Origin: Symbiodinium sp. CCMP2592
Taxonomy: Eukaryota > Sar > Dinophyceae > Suessiales > Symbiodiniaceae
Assembly (NCBI GenBank): GCA_905221615.1
Contig: CAJNDT010006125.1
Location: 186,001-250,000 of the forward strand
Length of the DNA stretch: 64,000 nucleotides
Direction of reading: 5' to 3'
Shown here: one piece after another, positions 23,313-38,000 of the stretch
Position numbering within the stretch: position 1 is the first letter of the stretch
Layout of the letters: each line of letters begins with the position of its first letter
Made by a program: the position numbers and the translations under genes
Notes under the pieces: generated by a model
Seen by the model: only the letters and a program-made list of their open reading frames with translations
Told to the model about the DNA's origin: nothing
Database searches by the model: none

Positions 23313-24038
23313 AGTGTGACGATTGGGGCAGCTTCTGGCAGCCGAAGCCCTACACGCTAGCTAATACAGCATAGCTTATTCAGCGGCTCTGGGCACCGGA
23401 AGGTCGAAGCAGATACTGGTTGGTAACAGAGGCGACTCCTCTAGGCCGAGTATCTGAGGTAGGGGTGTAACCGGCTCTGTGTGAGCTCGGGCAGGGGACA
23501 TATTGGCTTGACTGGGCGCGCGGTATAATGGCAAGACCGTGCATCAATGTGCCCGGGGGCTTTCAAGTCTTCTAGTCTTACAGCAATTCCGAAACCGTAA
23601 TTAAGCCGTTCCATCCGCAACGCTCCGCAGAAGCTCATGTTCCCCAGGCTTTGCATCTATCGAGTAGATGGTACTAGATAGTATCTAGCAGCTTGTATAG
23701 ATCAGGCTGGCCATGTGCAGGTACCCACCTAGGTCGTTCCATAGCTGGGTAGGTGAGCAAATAGGTTGGCAAGTAGATCCTTCGGTCGACAGACAGGTAG
23801 AAGCGTAGATAGAGGCATTTAGACGCGTAGAAAGAACGATGGGCAGTTGGCAAGATAGATAGACAGATTTATACTGTGAGGCGCTTAGATAGACCGATAA
23901 ATGCCCGTGTAAGTGAAACATGCATGAACTATACCAGATGAATACCTATGCGTGTATGTATGTCGGAACAAAAAGCTGCTCCGACCTAGACTTATGGTTC
24001 ACCTTTTTAGCTCCGGACCCCCGGAGCCTTCGTGGCAG

Positions 24039-27000
24039 GAAGATCCTCGCGTCACTTTTCCTGACCGGAATCACATTGGTTGCTTTGGAGGACGTCATTC
24101 GGCTCGACGCTTGGGCCAACATATCCATAATCAGAGTGCGGTAAGAAAAAGTCGGAATGATTTTTGGTACACTCCGGTGGGTTCCTACATGGGGGTTTCC
24201 GAAAGTTAGGGGTACCTTATATTGGGGGGGTTATTAGGGTCCCCTATTTTCGGGAACCCCCAAATGTCTGGGGGTGAGAAGCAGAAGTAGATTGCAAGGA
24301 CAAGGCGGCCATCATGCTAGTCTTGGCCTCCGTCATGTGGACCTACCATGCCGCACAGAAGCATCCGACCAAGTCCCAAGAAGGGCACGAGCTGCTTCAT
24401 CACGACTCTCGATTGCATTCGAGCCACGATCGTTGACGCATCGAAGCGGCTGACATTCAAAGCCTAAAGCCCAAGATGCAGACGTGCCATGCCATGTTAT
24501 GTTCTGTCTGCCCCTTCACTCGCTAGCTTGTGTGACTGCAGGAGCTATCCAAAGGCTTGACGGACGTCGGAAGTGTGATTCTCTTCCTTCTCCCTGCCAT
24601 GGGCATTGTGGAGTCCATCGACCACATGGATGGTTTCGCCGCCGTCACGTCTTTCATCGTCCGATACACCCAAGATCACCCGGACCGGTTGATGCCAATG
24701 ATTTGCAGCTTGATGGCATTGCCGGACTTGGAGGAGAACTAGTGCGAGTTGAACCGGCTGGGTGACGGATGTCAAGCTGAGCTCGAACAGTTCCTACGTT
24801 TCTGTAACTTTAGGCCGCTGCTTGCCGTCTGCCACGAACTCCCCTGCTGCTTCGAGTGTCTGCCTCATCATGAGACTCAAGTGCATTCACAGCGTATTAG
24901 ATGTTCATGTTACAGCATCCCTCCTCGAAGCATAGAAGCATATTTGGGAAAAAACCAGCTTGCAGCTTGCACCGGGATGCGTGGCAAAACCAGCAGACGC
25001 TGCGTGTCGCAAGCAGTCTCCGCATCCATGCCGCTCCAATCCAGGGCAAGTGAATGCCAGAAAGATCCTTTAAGCGTGTGAACATGCGGCCGTGGCTGAC
25101 AAAGCACAGGCACCCTTGCCTTCTTCTTGAGCTCCGTCATCGACAACCTCACCGCCACCATTGTGTGCATCAAGATCCTGAAGCGCGTGGTACCTCACAA
25201 TCAGGCAGCTCAGCTTCGTCAGGTTGAGGGCTACGAGGTTGATGGAGGTTTTAGTTGAGCGTGATGTTTCCATGGGTCTTACCACTGGTCAGTATCTGGG
25301 TTTTGGAACAAGCAGATGGGGTTATGCCAGAGATTTCTAAACTACGTGTTCTTGTCGTCCAAACAAGCCCACCGCGAAGCTGAGTTCATGAAATAGTTAG
25401 CAAAGCTTCTGATATAGGAGTCGGATTAGTTGGTAACTGAGTAATGGCTATCCCCTCATTGTCCCTAGTATCATTGTCATTGTGGCCTAACAGCTTCAGT
25501 GGCCCCGGTGTGCGCTTACGGTTTCTTTCCTGTGGACTCTCTAAATCCCAAAGCCCTAAACCCTTAACAGGCTGCCGAAAGGCCGGAGACAAAGGCCTGC
25601 AAGATCTGCAAAGCCTAAACAGTCAAGACCTTCGAAGATGAAACCCTTGCAGGAATCCTTCAGCAATCCAGCTAGAAAAATGCAACGCGGAGACCCCGAG
25701 CGAAACTGCAAGGACTGGAGGCACTCTTGTGGAGGGGTCGTGGTCGTCGCGGCCAATGCTGGAGGCGCTTGGAGCCCCATCGGGGATGCTCCTTTGGCTA
25801 AACCGTAAGGAAACCCTTGTGACGCACCTAAAGGAACCCTTCAGGGTCCCAAAGACCCTAAGAGTTGGCATTCGGTTTTGGGATAGAATATATAATCTTC
25901 AAAGCCTAGTTCTTGGGTGAATATATGCGTGGTAATATGAGGCACTTGGACCTTTACGTCACGGCATGAAAGCTATAGCAGCTATAGGGTTTAGGATGAC
26001 GGCTGACGGCGGGTCCTATGCTTTCTCATGTTCGTTAAGGTTTCGGGCTGTAGGGCTTTGATTTTGGGTTCCTTGCCTAAATCAGGTAGGTTTAGTTTAC
26101 GCATACACGCACGCACGCACGTGCACGCTCGAAAAAGCCAACCTCAAACAAACCCAGAACTGAGACCGGTCTTCTGATCACCATAAGCCAGAGAAGCCAC
26201 AGGTCGACACAGGGCTGTGTACAATGGGTAGTCCTTAGAATGAGGATCCTAATCTCTATGTAGGGTACTATATTTAGGGTCCCCCATTGTCGGGAACTCC
26301 CGTATCGCCACTCCTCACTGACACCTTTCCCTATTTTCAGTCTAGCTGAAGCGGATCCAGCGGTTCTGCTTGCGACACAGCATCGGCAGCAATGGCTATC
26401 TGCTCCGCAGGAAACCTTGAAACATCGTCTTCTGGTTGACTCACTACCCCAAAATGTTGGAGCTACTCCGCATGGGCATCCAAGGTGACGACGACCATGC
26501 TTTGGATTCTCACCTGCAAAGAAACAGCAGTCAATGCTGTTGAATCGGCCCAGAAAACCAGAAATTCATGCCAAGCTCCCAAGCACCGCCAGTTGGATTT
26601 TTGAGGGACTCAAAAGCAGCTATTTAAGCTTGACGTTTAGGTGCTTTTTGCGAGCTCCGAACTATGAAAATCCTGCCACCATGCTTGAAACCGCTGGAAC
26701 CTAAGCAATTATCCCTCCCAAAACCCCGAAACCCCTAAACCCGACTCCCTTAACTCAGCTGAGCGAACTACCACACTACCAACATCAGGACCATCTTCAT
26801 TCCCTAGTGGTATATTTTATAGTACAGTACTATATACTGTGATGTGGGTCTAGACTAGGGCGGTGAGGTTGCAGGTCTGCGGATGTAAGTCTCAAGTGAA
26901 GCCGTCGGCCATGGACGTCGCAAGAAGCACTTCCAAATCTCGAAGCCCAAAGCCCTAGAACCGACCCCATGAGCCCTGAACTTCCAAAACGCCTGACCTA

Positions 27001-28763
27001 AGCCCCTAAACCCAAGTGACCCTAGACTCTTTGACCGCCAAAGTCTGAGGATCCAGCACAAGATTTCAACCTTCGGGACTGTGGACCTTTGGTCTGCTTT
27101 CAGAGTTCTGGGGCTTTAGGGCTTAGGGTTTCAGGGTTCTGGGGCTTCTGAGCTGTATACTAGTGCTCAGGGGTTTAATTTGGGGTCTGGGGATTTAGGG
27201 CAGTTTAGGGGTTGGAGTTGGCTTTCTTGCTGGCTTGAGGTCTGGAGTTGAGAGATTTGGGTTCCTGGGTTCGGGGTCGACCCAGCCGCCACAAACACAC
27301 ATACTTGTCTCTCATGGGAGTTTTGTCTCTCCTGCACCTCTGCAAGGATGTCTGGCGTGTTGTGAGGCCATGCAACCCTGAACCCTAAACCTGCCTGCAC
27401 ATCAGACTCATGCCCACACCATTGCAAGGCCCCACCTTCTTAAAAAAAGCTCAATTTCGGGTCTTCTTGCCTTTCGGAAGTCAGCCGGAGCTTGGGTGTT
27501 GGATGTATAGGGTCACCGAGGCAAGAGTTCTCAGCTTCAGAGCAGAATCACTTCCCTCCACGCTTAGTTCTTATTCCTCGGTGGTAGGTGCCCGGAGAAG
27601 GAGCCAGCAGGTGTGACTTCACCAGCTTCTAAATCCCTCGACGAGTGGAGGGACCCTGCATGGAAATCTCGGAGCATCTCTTGCAATCTGGAAGGTTCTC
27701 CTGTGTGATTTCAGGTATGGCTTTTCTTTCCTTCGCTCGTTGCTGGCTTTGCCCCGCTCTTTGGCATCTGGTGGCAGGCTGCATGGGGACCATTGAGGGG
27801 ACGGATCACCGGGGGCAGTTCGGTCTGTATTGGGTTTCGTCACTGCAGTATGCCGAAATTCTTCTTCGACGGATTAGCATAGACATGCCGTTCGTCGTGG
27901 GACTTGGCCCGCAGCCTCTCGCGCTGGCTGACTGCTTTGCCGTCGAGCCCTAAACACCCCAAGACCTTAACCACGACACCCTCAACCCCTAAGTCCTAAA
28001 CGCTGGCTGTAAACCAACAGCTCCTAGACGTAGCCGCCGTAAAGGTCTAAGTCCTAAACCCGAAGCCATCCCAAAGGACTGCAGCCCTAAAACTGACACC
28101 TTGGAGCGCCCGGAAGGCCAAAAAATGCCAGAAGGGTTCTCTGCGGGACGATGCGAAGCGCGACGTGAGCACAGCCTCCAGCACGAACGGCCGCCCGGGT
28201 CTTGTTTTAGCAAAACCCTAAACCCCTAAACCCTATACCCTAATCCCCTAAACCCCTAAACATCCCTAAACCCTAAACCCCTAAACCCCTAAACCCTAAA
28301 CCCCTTTAGTGCCCCTTCCAATAGCTGAGGGCGGCCCGAAAGTTCCGTGATTTCCACCGTTTCTGCCCAGAGAGCCCAGTACCCCTTAACTAAGGAATAT
28401 GCCTGAATTTATAAGGGGGTTCATATTGAAATATAAGGGGGCTCATATTGAATTATAAACGGGCTCATATTGAATATTGTGATTTAGGGTATATTCCTTA
28501 ATTAAGGGGTATTGGGCTCTCTGGGCTCGTCCGGATATGCTCCAACAAATCTTGAGCATTTCCGCCGCCAAGGTACTGCGACCTTGATTGTGGGAGCCTC
28601 GACGGCATTTGATTGCTGGTTCCGAAACTTCAGCCCACTACGAAAAAGTTTACATTGCTTTTTCGATGATGATGATGATGATGATGATGAGGATTACCCT
28701 TGAATTGAACTATTTGTGTTATCGTCATATGTATTGGAATTCACAATTTTTAATGCTACTACG

Positions 28764-28798
<35 letters not shown>

Positions 28799-31700
28799 TG
28801 CCACTATATTCTTTATGCGCATTATTAGTAGTCTTCGTATGATTAAGCTATACCGGCCCAAGGCTGGTCGTAAGCCGAGCAGTTTTGTTTTGATAGGCCC
28901 ACCTGCTTTCGATAAAAAACCTCTGAGGTGATGACACGGTTTAGAGTTTTCGGATTTAGGGTTTCGGGTCTAGGTTTTAGGATTTAGGGTTTCGGGTTTA
29001 GGTTTGTAGGGTTTGGGGTTTAGGTTTCAGGGTTTGGGGTTTAGGGGTTCGCCCTAAGGCCGAAGGCCTGAAACGGTGAACAGACAATCCAAGAGCTCAT
29101 TGTACCTGCATACCGAAACCAACCGTCAAAAAATGGCTGATTCCGGTAGTGTAGCTTATGGCGGCCCATGTATGTATGGCAAGGATCCGCGAAGCCGCAC
29201 TGTAGGCTTCTGTCGGCTAAGCTTGCGGAGTCACGGGGCACAGGAATGCTGTGCATCCTGATGGTGCCGGTTGTGAAGATGGTCACTGGGCTTCTGGCCG
29301 GCATTATGGGTTGGGGATGTTGGTCGAGGTTGTCACAGTGCTGCGTCGTTCGCGTTCCCCAGTTGGCGAGATTGATTTTGAGGTATAAGTTTGTCACACG
29401 CATCGGCCTCAGTAAGGGTTAAAAAAAGTGTCGGATTTGGTAATCGACCAAGCCGTAGCATTATCACTCACATGATGGGCGCTCCTTCTTGTCTTCAGCT
29501 CTTGACATCCTACCAAAACCTACTACACCATCTGTACAGATACGACCTTCCAAAGTTCGTGTTTAAGTGCCCTGTGCTGGTGCGACCTTACGGCCGTGGA
29601 CCGCCCATTGTGCAAAACAGGCTGCCTCCTTATCTTGGTATGATGATGGCTTTGGGTGTCTTCTGGCTGGTCGCCGAAATCTGCGAGTTGGGTGCGGCCC
29701 CTTGGTGTGAATGGGGCTTGTGATTTTAGGGTCTCCTAACCCTCAAACATCCTAAAACCATAAACTCCCTCAACCCCCCCCCCCTCCACAAAAAGGCCCT
29801 GACATCCTACCCCCACCCCCCACCGACCCACAGAAAGCAAGACTGAAAGCCTCCCAGCCAGGTCATCTTCGACCAGAAACCCCTAGCAAACAACAGAAGC
29901 AATAGAGACCCCCCTTTTTGAACCAAAATGCAGGGCTTAGGGTTTCGGGCACCAAATAGCAGAAACGACTACACTAGACCTGCAGCCCGATCTATTCATC
30001 AATCAGAACAACTTATATAGACCCTAAGCCCTAAGCGCCTTAGACTGTGGATGCAGGTACGCAGCCCCTGAACTCTATGCCTTAGCTGCACCATTTGCCA
30101 CCAAAGGTTGTGAAGATGCTGCGCAAGCGTTGTCGGTATTGGATTTTGCTAAAGGTTTCATAGGGTGTTAAGCAGTTGTTCTGAATAAGAGTTCTATCGT
30201 TTTGATGTTTGTCATAGCTTGTTGCAACGTGTTGATTGATTGCTTCTATGGTCAGTATAGGAGTTTACCGGGTTTGACAGGTTTTCAGGTTTATTTCCAG
30301 GTTTGTTGCCATTCTTAATAAGATTGTGCGGCTCTAGGGTGCCCCTACACCCTAAATAAAAGTAGTATAAGTATAATACCCTAAACCCTAAATACACGTA
30401 CGTTAATCGTTGCCGCAAGAGCTGGGGCCTGATATTACTCACAAGGATCCCCCCACGCCCCACCACCCCTGGTCCAGGTTACGGACGGCGATGAGGACTG
30501 ACTTCCATGGTATCATCTCCAGGGATCCTAGGGACTCAAGGGTTTAAAGATTGAAATAATGGGGCATAGTTTAGGGCTCCCATCAAGGAGTGTTTATTTA
30601 GTTACTTAGTATAGGGGGGTGACAACAGCACATTTTTTCCAAAAGGGCCTGTGCCAAAGCGGAATTCTGCCTCTCAGGAAGCCTTACTCCCCTCGGTGCT
30701 TTAGGGTTTAGGGACTTGAGCTCGGATTTTTGGGCTTACGGTTTAGGGCGTTGAGCTCTGATATTTAGGGTCTAGTGTATACCTAAACCCCCCAAAGTAG
30801 GCAAAATCATGGCGCAATACCTTCAAAAGGCTACTATTCTACCATACTTTGGGGGTCCATTTAGTAAGGGGTTTTGGTCGCCGGGTCCGTGGCGAGAGCA
30901 TATTTCGAACCCTGAACTAATCGTTTCAACTATAAACTAATAGTCGGAACCCTAAAATAGTAGTCCGAAGCTTAAATTAATAGAATTTTCGAACCGGAGG
31001 AGGCGGGGACGGCGCACTCGCTTCGAGGTGTCCCTGCGGCGTTGCACAAGGCCACGGGTGTAGGGGTTTAGGGGTTTCAGTAGGGTTTAGGGTTTAAGGG
31101 GCAGAGGCTTAGGGTTTAGGGTTTAAAGGGCGATGCAAAAAAAAGGGTTTAAAGGGTTTGGGGTTAAGGTGGCAGAGGATTAGGGTTTAAGGTTTAAAGG
31201 GTTTAGGGTTTAGGGGGGACAGAGGGCTTCGGAAGGCACATCGGCACATTCAGGTGTTCAGAGGTTTCGAGTTGCAAGTCTTTCGTTGGTTTGTTCAGGC
31301 CTACGACATAGCTTGAGACAGTTCGTTACAGTTTTCATGATTGGGGCTGAGTAGGGTTCGGCACCAAGGGCTCTTACCCGTCTTACCCGAATCACCCTGA
31401 ACCCTAAACCACCAAGAAAACCCGAATCCCTGAACCCTACACCCCAATTCACCAAGAATCCGTAAACCTTAAAAAGCCCTCCAAAAACATACAAGAATGC
31501 GCTTGGTGGCGATTCGTGGGTTCGGCCACTGGAGCAACAGAGGACCCTAAACCCTAAACCGTGACATGACATGCCTCCGAAGGAGTCGGAGAGCAGAATC
31601 TTTCTAGAAGTCCAGTGCTCGGAAAGTGGTTTACCCAAAGGCCCCAAAGTAGTTCCTTTTTTGGGGGTTCATATATAGAATCCTATAGGGTAACTCCAAA

Positions 31701-32152
31701 AAGGAACTACTTTGGGGCCCCTGGGTAGTTTAGAAACGCAAGTTTCAAGCAGTGTGAACGCGTAGGATCCTAAACCGGGATCGACGCCCTCCAAAGTACT
31801 TCCCTCAAACCCCCGCAGCCTCCGGCCCATGAGTCGAAATCTTAGTAGCCGAGTGGATACACTTTATATACACTTTTTATTTGGGATAATATTACCCACT
31901 ATAAAACTAAAAGTGTACACTTTTGGGGGCTTATGAACTCAGCAAACCTAGAAATCAAATTAGCACTGATCCTTCTTCATCGCTCTGGCGAAGCTCCGCC
32001 CAGAGATTGGAGTCAGTAATGTCCCTTCAGCTTAAGCTGTTTCCAAAAAGCCTCATGCAGAGTGTAGATATACATCAAGAAAATACATATATCATATTGG
32101 ATATAATCGTGTATTTATGTTTATATATATATATGTATATATGTATACATAC

Positions 32153-32183
<31 letters not shown>

Positions 32184-35065
32184 CTTTCAGCAGCCCCTTG
32201 GGTTGTTGAAACTGTCCAGGTGGACTTGAGCAGCCTGCTCTTCTTTACGGGCGCCACCCAGCTTGAAGCAGCAGCAGCAACGCAGGAGGAGGAGGAGGCG
32301 GAGGAAGCGGAGGAGGAGGAGGAGTCGTTGTTATAATATAGTGGTCGTCGTTGTAGAAGTCATATAGGAATTTCGGGGTATGCGGCGCAAATATAGGGTC
32401 TAACGTTCGCAACAAGTTGTAGCAATATCTAGATGAATTTAGTAGCAACAAGCTGAAACTAGTATATCGATTATGGTGAACAGCATTTAGCACGCAACAC
32501 GTTGCTAAGTGTCCACATGGCAGGAGACAAGGGAGTAGTGAGTACCAAGTAGTACCGTACTTGGAGGGGTACGCGTTACCTAGTCGCTCGTCGTCCTGGT
32601 CGTTGCGGTGTTAGTGGTAGCAGCAGGGGGAGTTGTAGTAGCAGTAGCAGTACTAGTGGTAGGAGTTGTCGTTGTAACTAGTCGTACTCGCAGTAGTAGT
32701 CGTCGTCTTCGTCGCAGCAGCCGCAGTAGCTGCAGGCATTGTGTGCAGTGGTACAAGGAGCAGTGGGGAGTGGCTGGGGCAGGTGGGGACAGGAGGACAA
32801 CGGGTTAGACGCAGCAGTGGCTGGAGTATCATTCGTCGGGTTATGCTGCAGGAAAGGCCCGGTAGAGACGGGGCAGAGAAGGGGGAGAAGCAACAAGCAA
32901 CTGAGGAATGCTACTAAATTGGACACCCCTCAACTTAAACAACCTTGAACAGTTCCTTCCCTTGTCCTCAAGTATCCGGCGACACAGAGAAACACCATAT
33001 TCAGCTTTTGTAGCCAAAACCGCAACGTTGAAAAGTGAACTCAAAACCCCGAGACATGAGCGCAACATGGTAAACTCTATAAGCCACACGGCAACAGCCT
33101 GAAACCCCTAACCTTTAGCCCAAGATCCTAAGCTGTACACCTGAAACCATAGGTACATGTTGCGGCAAAGCACCCTCCCAATGACACCCAACAGTCACAG
33201 CATTCGATATGAAGATGCATCGGCAACGACCCCGTAAGAAATTTTCATGGAGACCGCTTGGTGGCGAGAAGCACCCTCATACTCCCCCATATAATGCAGC
33301 AATGATATTATAGAACCACAAATCCTACACCCTCGGGGTCTAATCCCGAAACCCTGGCTACAGAACCCAACGGCCCAACGGCAACAAAACCCCACACCCT
33401 TACAAAACAAAACGTTTGAAATCCTAAACCCAAGCCCCCAAAATCCTAACGCCCCAAATCCTAAAGCCCCAAAACCAAAGCCCAAACTCGTAATGACCTT
33501 ATAAGCCAACATCGAAAATCCTAAGTCCCCAAATACTGCAACCCAACAGCCCCCAATCCCAAAAACCCGAAGCCACAAGCCCCCAAATTCCAAGAAAGCC
33601 CCAAGCCCAAAGACAAAACAAAGCAACATCCCAATCCCTCATCACGGTTTAGGGTTAGAGGGCTTAGTGTTTAGGGTTTAGGGTTTCTTCCCCTCCCGCC
33701 CACCCCCCCCCCAAAAAAAAAAAAAAAAAAAATCGAAGAAGCCGAGGTCTTGCTTGGCGTGGCAGCCCTAGAGTCAGCAGAGGTCCTTGAGCGCTACGCC
33801 AAGTTCATGGAAGAGGCCCCCGGGGGGGGGGGGGGGGGGGTTATGGTTTTATGTGGTTTCAGGGGGTTTAGGGGCTTCCGGTTTGGGGATTACGGGGTTT
33901 TGGGTTTTGTGGGGTTTTCGGGGTTCCGGATTTGGAGATTACAGGCTAGAGGGCTTTTAAGGGGTTTAGGCTTACGGGCTGGGGATTGCAGGGTTTGGGG
34001 TTACAGGCTTAGGATTTGAGGCTTTCGGGTTTGGTTTAGTGGGGTTTGGGGGGTTATGACAGGCTGAAGGTTTAGACTCGAGGGTTTAGGGTTTAGGGTG
34101 TACGGTTTAGGGTGTCGGGTTTAGGGTTTAAGGTTTAGGGTGTAGGGTTTAGGGTGTAGGGTGCAGGGTTCAGGGTTTAGCGTTCAGAAAGTTGGGTTTT
34201 CTTGGGGTTGAGCGCTCAGGGGTTCTGGGGATTGGGGGGGCTTGAGGTCTAAGAGTCTACGGTTCAGAATTTCAGATTCAAAAGACTTAGAGGTTTGGGG
34301 GTCCCAGGGCCAGGGTATTATTAGAATGTTTTTTGGGTCGCATTGTAAGTGTTAGGATTTAGGGTTTTGAATTTATTTGGGGTTTTATGACAAGAGTGAT
34401 TTAGGATGTTGTGTTTGTGTTGCCCCATTCTTGCGTCAAGGGTTCGATAGCACTGGTTTGGGTGTTAGATCTCATTGTTTATTGGCCTAGGATTTCGGTG
34501 GGCGTTGTAATCCTATGTTAGCATTTTATAGGGTTTGGAAGGGATGGGTTTGGAAGGGTAGAATATCTAAGGCCTTCATAGCGCTTTAAGACGCTTTAGG
34601 ACGGCTCACAACATAATTCGCTTATAGATGTTTCAGGCGTATGGTTGAGGCGGTAGTGAGGTGCTGGCCAGGGGGGGTAGTCGGGGTTGGAAGGTCTGGG
34701 CTAAGGGTTGGATTCAATTTAACGCCGTGAAGTGCGCGGTGGGCCTGTTGACAGCTTGAGGCACGATGTTGCTGTTGCGTCTGCCGTTCAGGGGCGCTTG
34801 CAAGGATCTGGAGTCGGTTTGAGCGTTTGGGACTTCGGGTGCAGGGCTTAGTGCTTGCATCGACAAGAGCTCGAGGTGAGGACCACCTGTCGAGAGCTAG
34901 GTCTCTTGCAAAACTCCAAACTTTAGGCTGCTTGTTAAACCTAGACCTTGAACTGTAGCATTTCGATGTGTTGGATTGGTTGTCTGATCCTGAAATCTAA
35001 AAAGAAATGAATCCGAAAACAGGCTGCAATCCGGTTTCGAACACGCCGCATAAGTGTCACCATGA

Positions 35066-35099
<34 letters not shown>

Positions 35100-38000
35100 T
35101 GTGTCTGTGTCTGTCCGCAGTTGCTACTATCTGATGCGGGGGCTGTTCTGGAGGGATTAGGGCCTTCCGTGTCGCCTGAATCCGAAACAAAGCCCTACAC
35201 CCTACAGCCCCCGACGCAACTTGCGATCGTTTGGTTGTGCCATGCGTCAAAGTACACCCTAGTCACCACCAACTAAACCTGAAACACGAAGCCTCAACTT
35301 CAAACCCTTAAACTCAAAAAGCAATGTCAAGGACCCTGGATGAATTGCTGAGCCTCAGAGCCCCGAAACCCCAACCCAAACCCTAACCAGACCTTTAGCC
35401 CGAAGCCCTAAAGGTTTCTAACACTCGGTTTAGGGTTTAGGGCCTAGACCCTGAATCCCTAAACCCGCTCAACCAGTGTAGCTTCACTCAGCCGGCCTCG
35501 AACCAAATGCCTCGCCTGGATTGTCCGAGTGTGAGCGCCGAAAGCCGATAAACTCCAAACCCTCAACCCCTAAACCCGTGGTGTACAAGTAGCAAGCTCA
35601 GCGGACCCAGTGCCTGAAGCCGTGCCTGCCTTGTGCGAGGGTGTGAGTCGGAAACCCCTAAACCCCTAAAGACTAGGTCACCCACGGCAGCTCCTTGCTC
35701 TTATGCTCCCTTCTGGGCATCTCCTCGGCTGTGGTTGACAACGTTCCGCTGGTCCAGGCTTCACAACTCTAAAGGGTTGCATCCTAAACATCCCTAAGAC
35801 TTTACGGGCCACATCCTAAACATGCCGTATCATTAAACCTTAAAGGTTTAAGGTCCGGGGTTTATATAGGGTCTAGGTTTCCGGCATTCAAGGTTTAAGG
35901 TTGTCTAGGTAGCACTTGGGAATGCTTTTGAGTTCCCTTGTGGTCCCAGAACGGTAGCGATGGAATGAAACCGTAGGCCTAGGGTTAAGGGTTTTAGTGT
36001 TTAGGATTTACAGGGCTTTAGACTGCAGGGTCAGGGTCAGAGACAAGCTGGGCTCGTTTGCTTGCTCAGGTCCTGCACTGCGTTGTCTCCTCCTAGGCCA
36101 TAGTTTCCCCTTGCCTCATCATGCTTGAGGTGCGAAGTTGACTCTAGTCAGTCACAGACACATGCTCGTCCACCTTGCCAAGTCCCGCGGGTCAGATTCT
36201 TTGTCCTAGAACTTTTCACATTCAAAGGATCTTCGATTTCAGGTGTCGAGTCTGAGAGAGTTGGAGGTGTACAGCCACTGCATAGTAGAGCGCAGCATGC
36301 CACACCATAACTACAGCCACTACATCGTATAGTCTATAGTTTACCACAGAATCAAACACTATGATGCTATACCACTAGCTACTGGTATAGTACAAAAAAG
36401 AATTCACTATGATGCTATACCACTAATGGTGTAGTATAGTACATAAACCAGATCGTACGTTGACCTCGCTGGCAGCTCGCATGAAACGCCCATGACCACG
36501 GCAGGCATCCATCGAGATGTTCAAGGACCGAAGCTCAGGGGCTCCTCCTAGCTTGGGCCTTGGGTTTTGGTGTTTGCAAGAAGGCTTTGGGTTCAGGGCT
36601 TAGGGTGGTTTTGGGCGTAGGCTTTGAGGGTCTTTTTTTAAGCAAAATTTGGTTTTGGGATTCAGGGTTTAGGGTTTATAAACAGGGTTCAGGATGAAAT
36701 GACCTTGTAGTTCCAGTTCTGCTATCACCAAGCCCCCTACGACAGTGATCGGAAAACAGGGAGCGAAGCTTTACGCGTGATTTTCGGATCCTCGCCAGAA
36801 GGAGCCCTGAAGAAGGCATCCTCAATTTTCCCTTGCCCCCAAACAAGTGTCTATGCATTGATTCATTTGTTCTTTCTTGCAGCAGCGTGCCAGCAAGGCC
36901 TCAGGTGTTCCCGCTCGCGTTTGTTCTTCTCTGAGTTTAGGGACCCCTTACCTTAGTGGCTTTAGTAACGGATTTTTTTAATGGGGCATCCCTAGCCTGA
37001 TTTTTGCTTCTGTGCTTTTTCGGGGCCCTATCCGAGTGTGGCACCTCGTCAAATGCCTTGTAGTAGAGTATTTGACCTTTAACCTCTGTTGGGGTAGTAT
37101 AGCCCCCAGATAATCCCTATATAACCAAAAAGGTTACAATTAACCTTCAGTTCCCCATGATACCCGACAAGTAGGAATGTTCTTGGTGGGTCAGGAGCCG
37201 ATGGATTCACCGTTGTGGCAGCTGACTGCACTCGCTTCTGCCTTAATTACCTATTGCGATTATGCGGGTTCCTGATTTTATTGATATCTATATTCTAAGC
37301 CTAAACCTAAACCCCTAAACCCTAAGCCCAAATCTATATTCTAAGTCTATCGGCCCTGTATTTGGGTTTCGGTTGGGGGGATCGGCCCCGAGAAGCAGCC
37401 TACGCAGGACTTCAGATGCGCAGTTGCCCAAACCCTATAACCATGCATTGCTAGGACGCAGAGTACGCCCTTTTTCCGGTTCCTTTGGGGTTTAGGTTCC
37501 TTTTGACCCCCTTTAAACCAAAAAGGGCACCCTGGTTATTTCAGGATACTCTTAGGTCTACAGATTGCGCAGGGGGCGACTGGTTGTCTTTCAGGTGCGG
37601 CATTGCAGTAGCAATGAAGAGGCAGGCCCCATGCCGAGCCGACGAACCGGAGCTTCAGAGCGGTATCTACCCCCGGCCCCCAACCTCTAACTCCCAAACT
37701 CAAGTGGGACTTTCCGAAAATTAGGGGTACTTTATTTGGGGTCCTTTTTCTAAGGATCCTATTACATAGGATACTATATTCGGGTCCCTATTTTCCGAAA
37801 CCCCCGAGGAAACCTGCCAAACTAAGAAAGTAGGCAGATCGGGGGTGCAAACAATGGCCCATCTGAACCCTGACCCGACGGAAACCCTCCTTGGACTTCG
37901 GGATCATTACGTACAGCGACAGAAGTGTGGCAAGAATTGCGAACCGCCAGACCGCACCCCTACAACCATGAAGAAAATGATGCAGCAGTATTGAGGCTGG

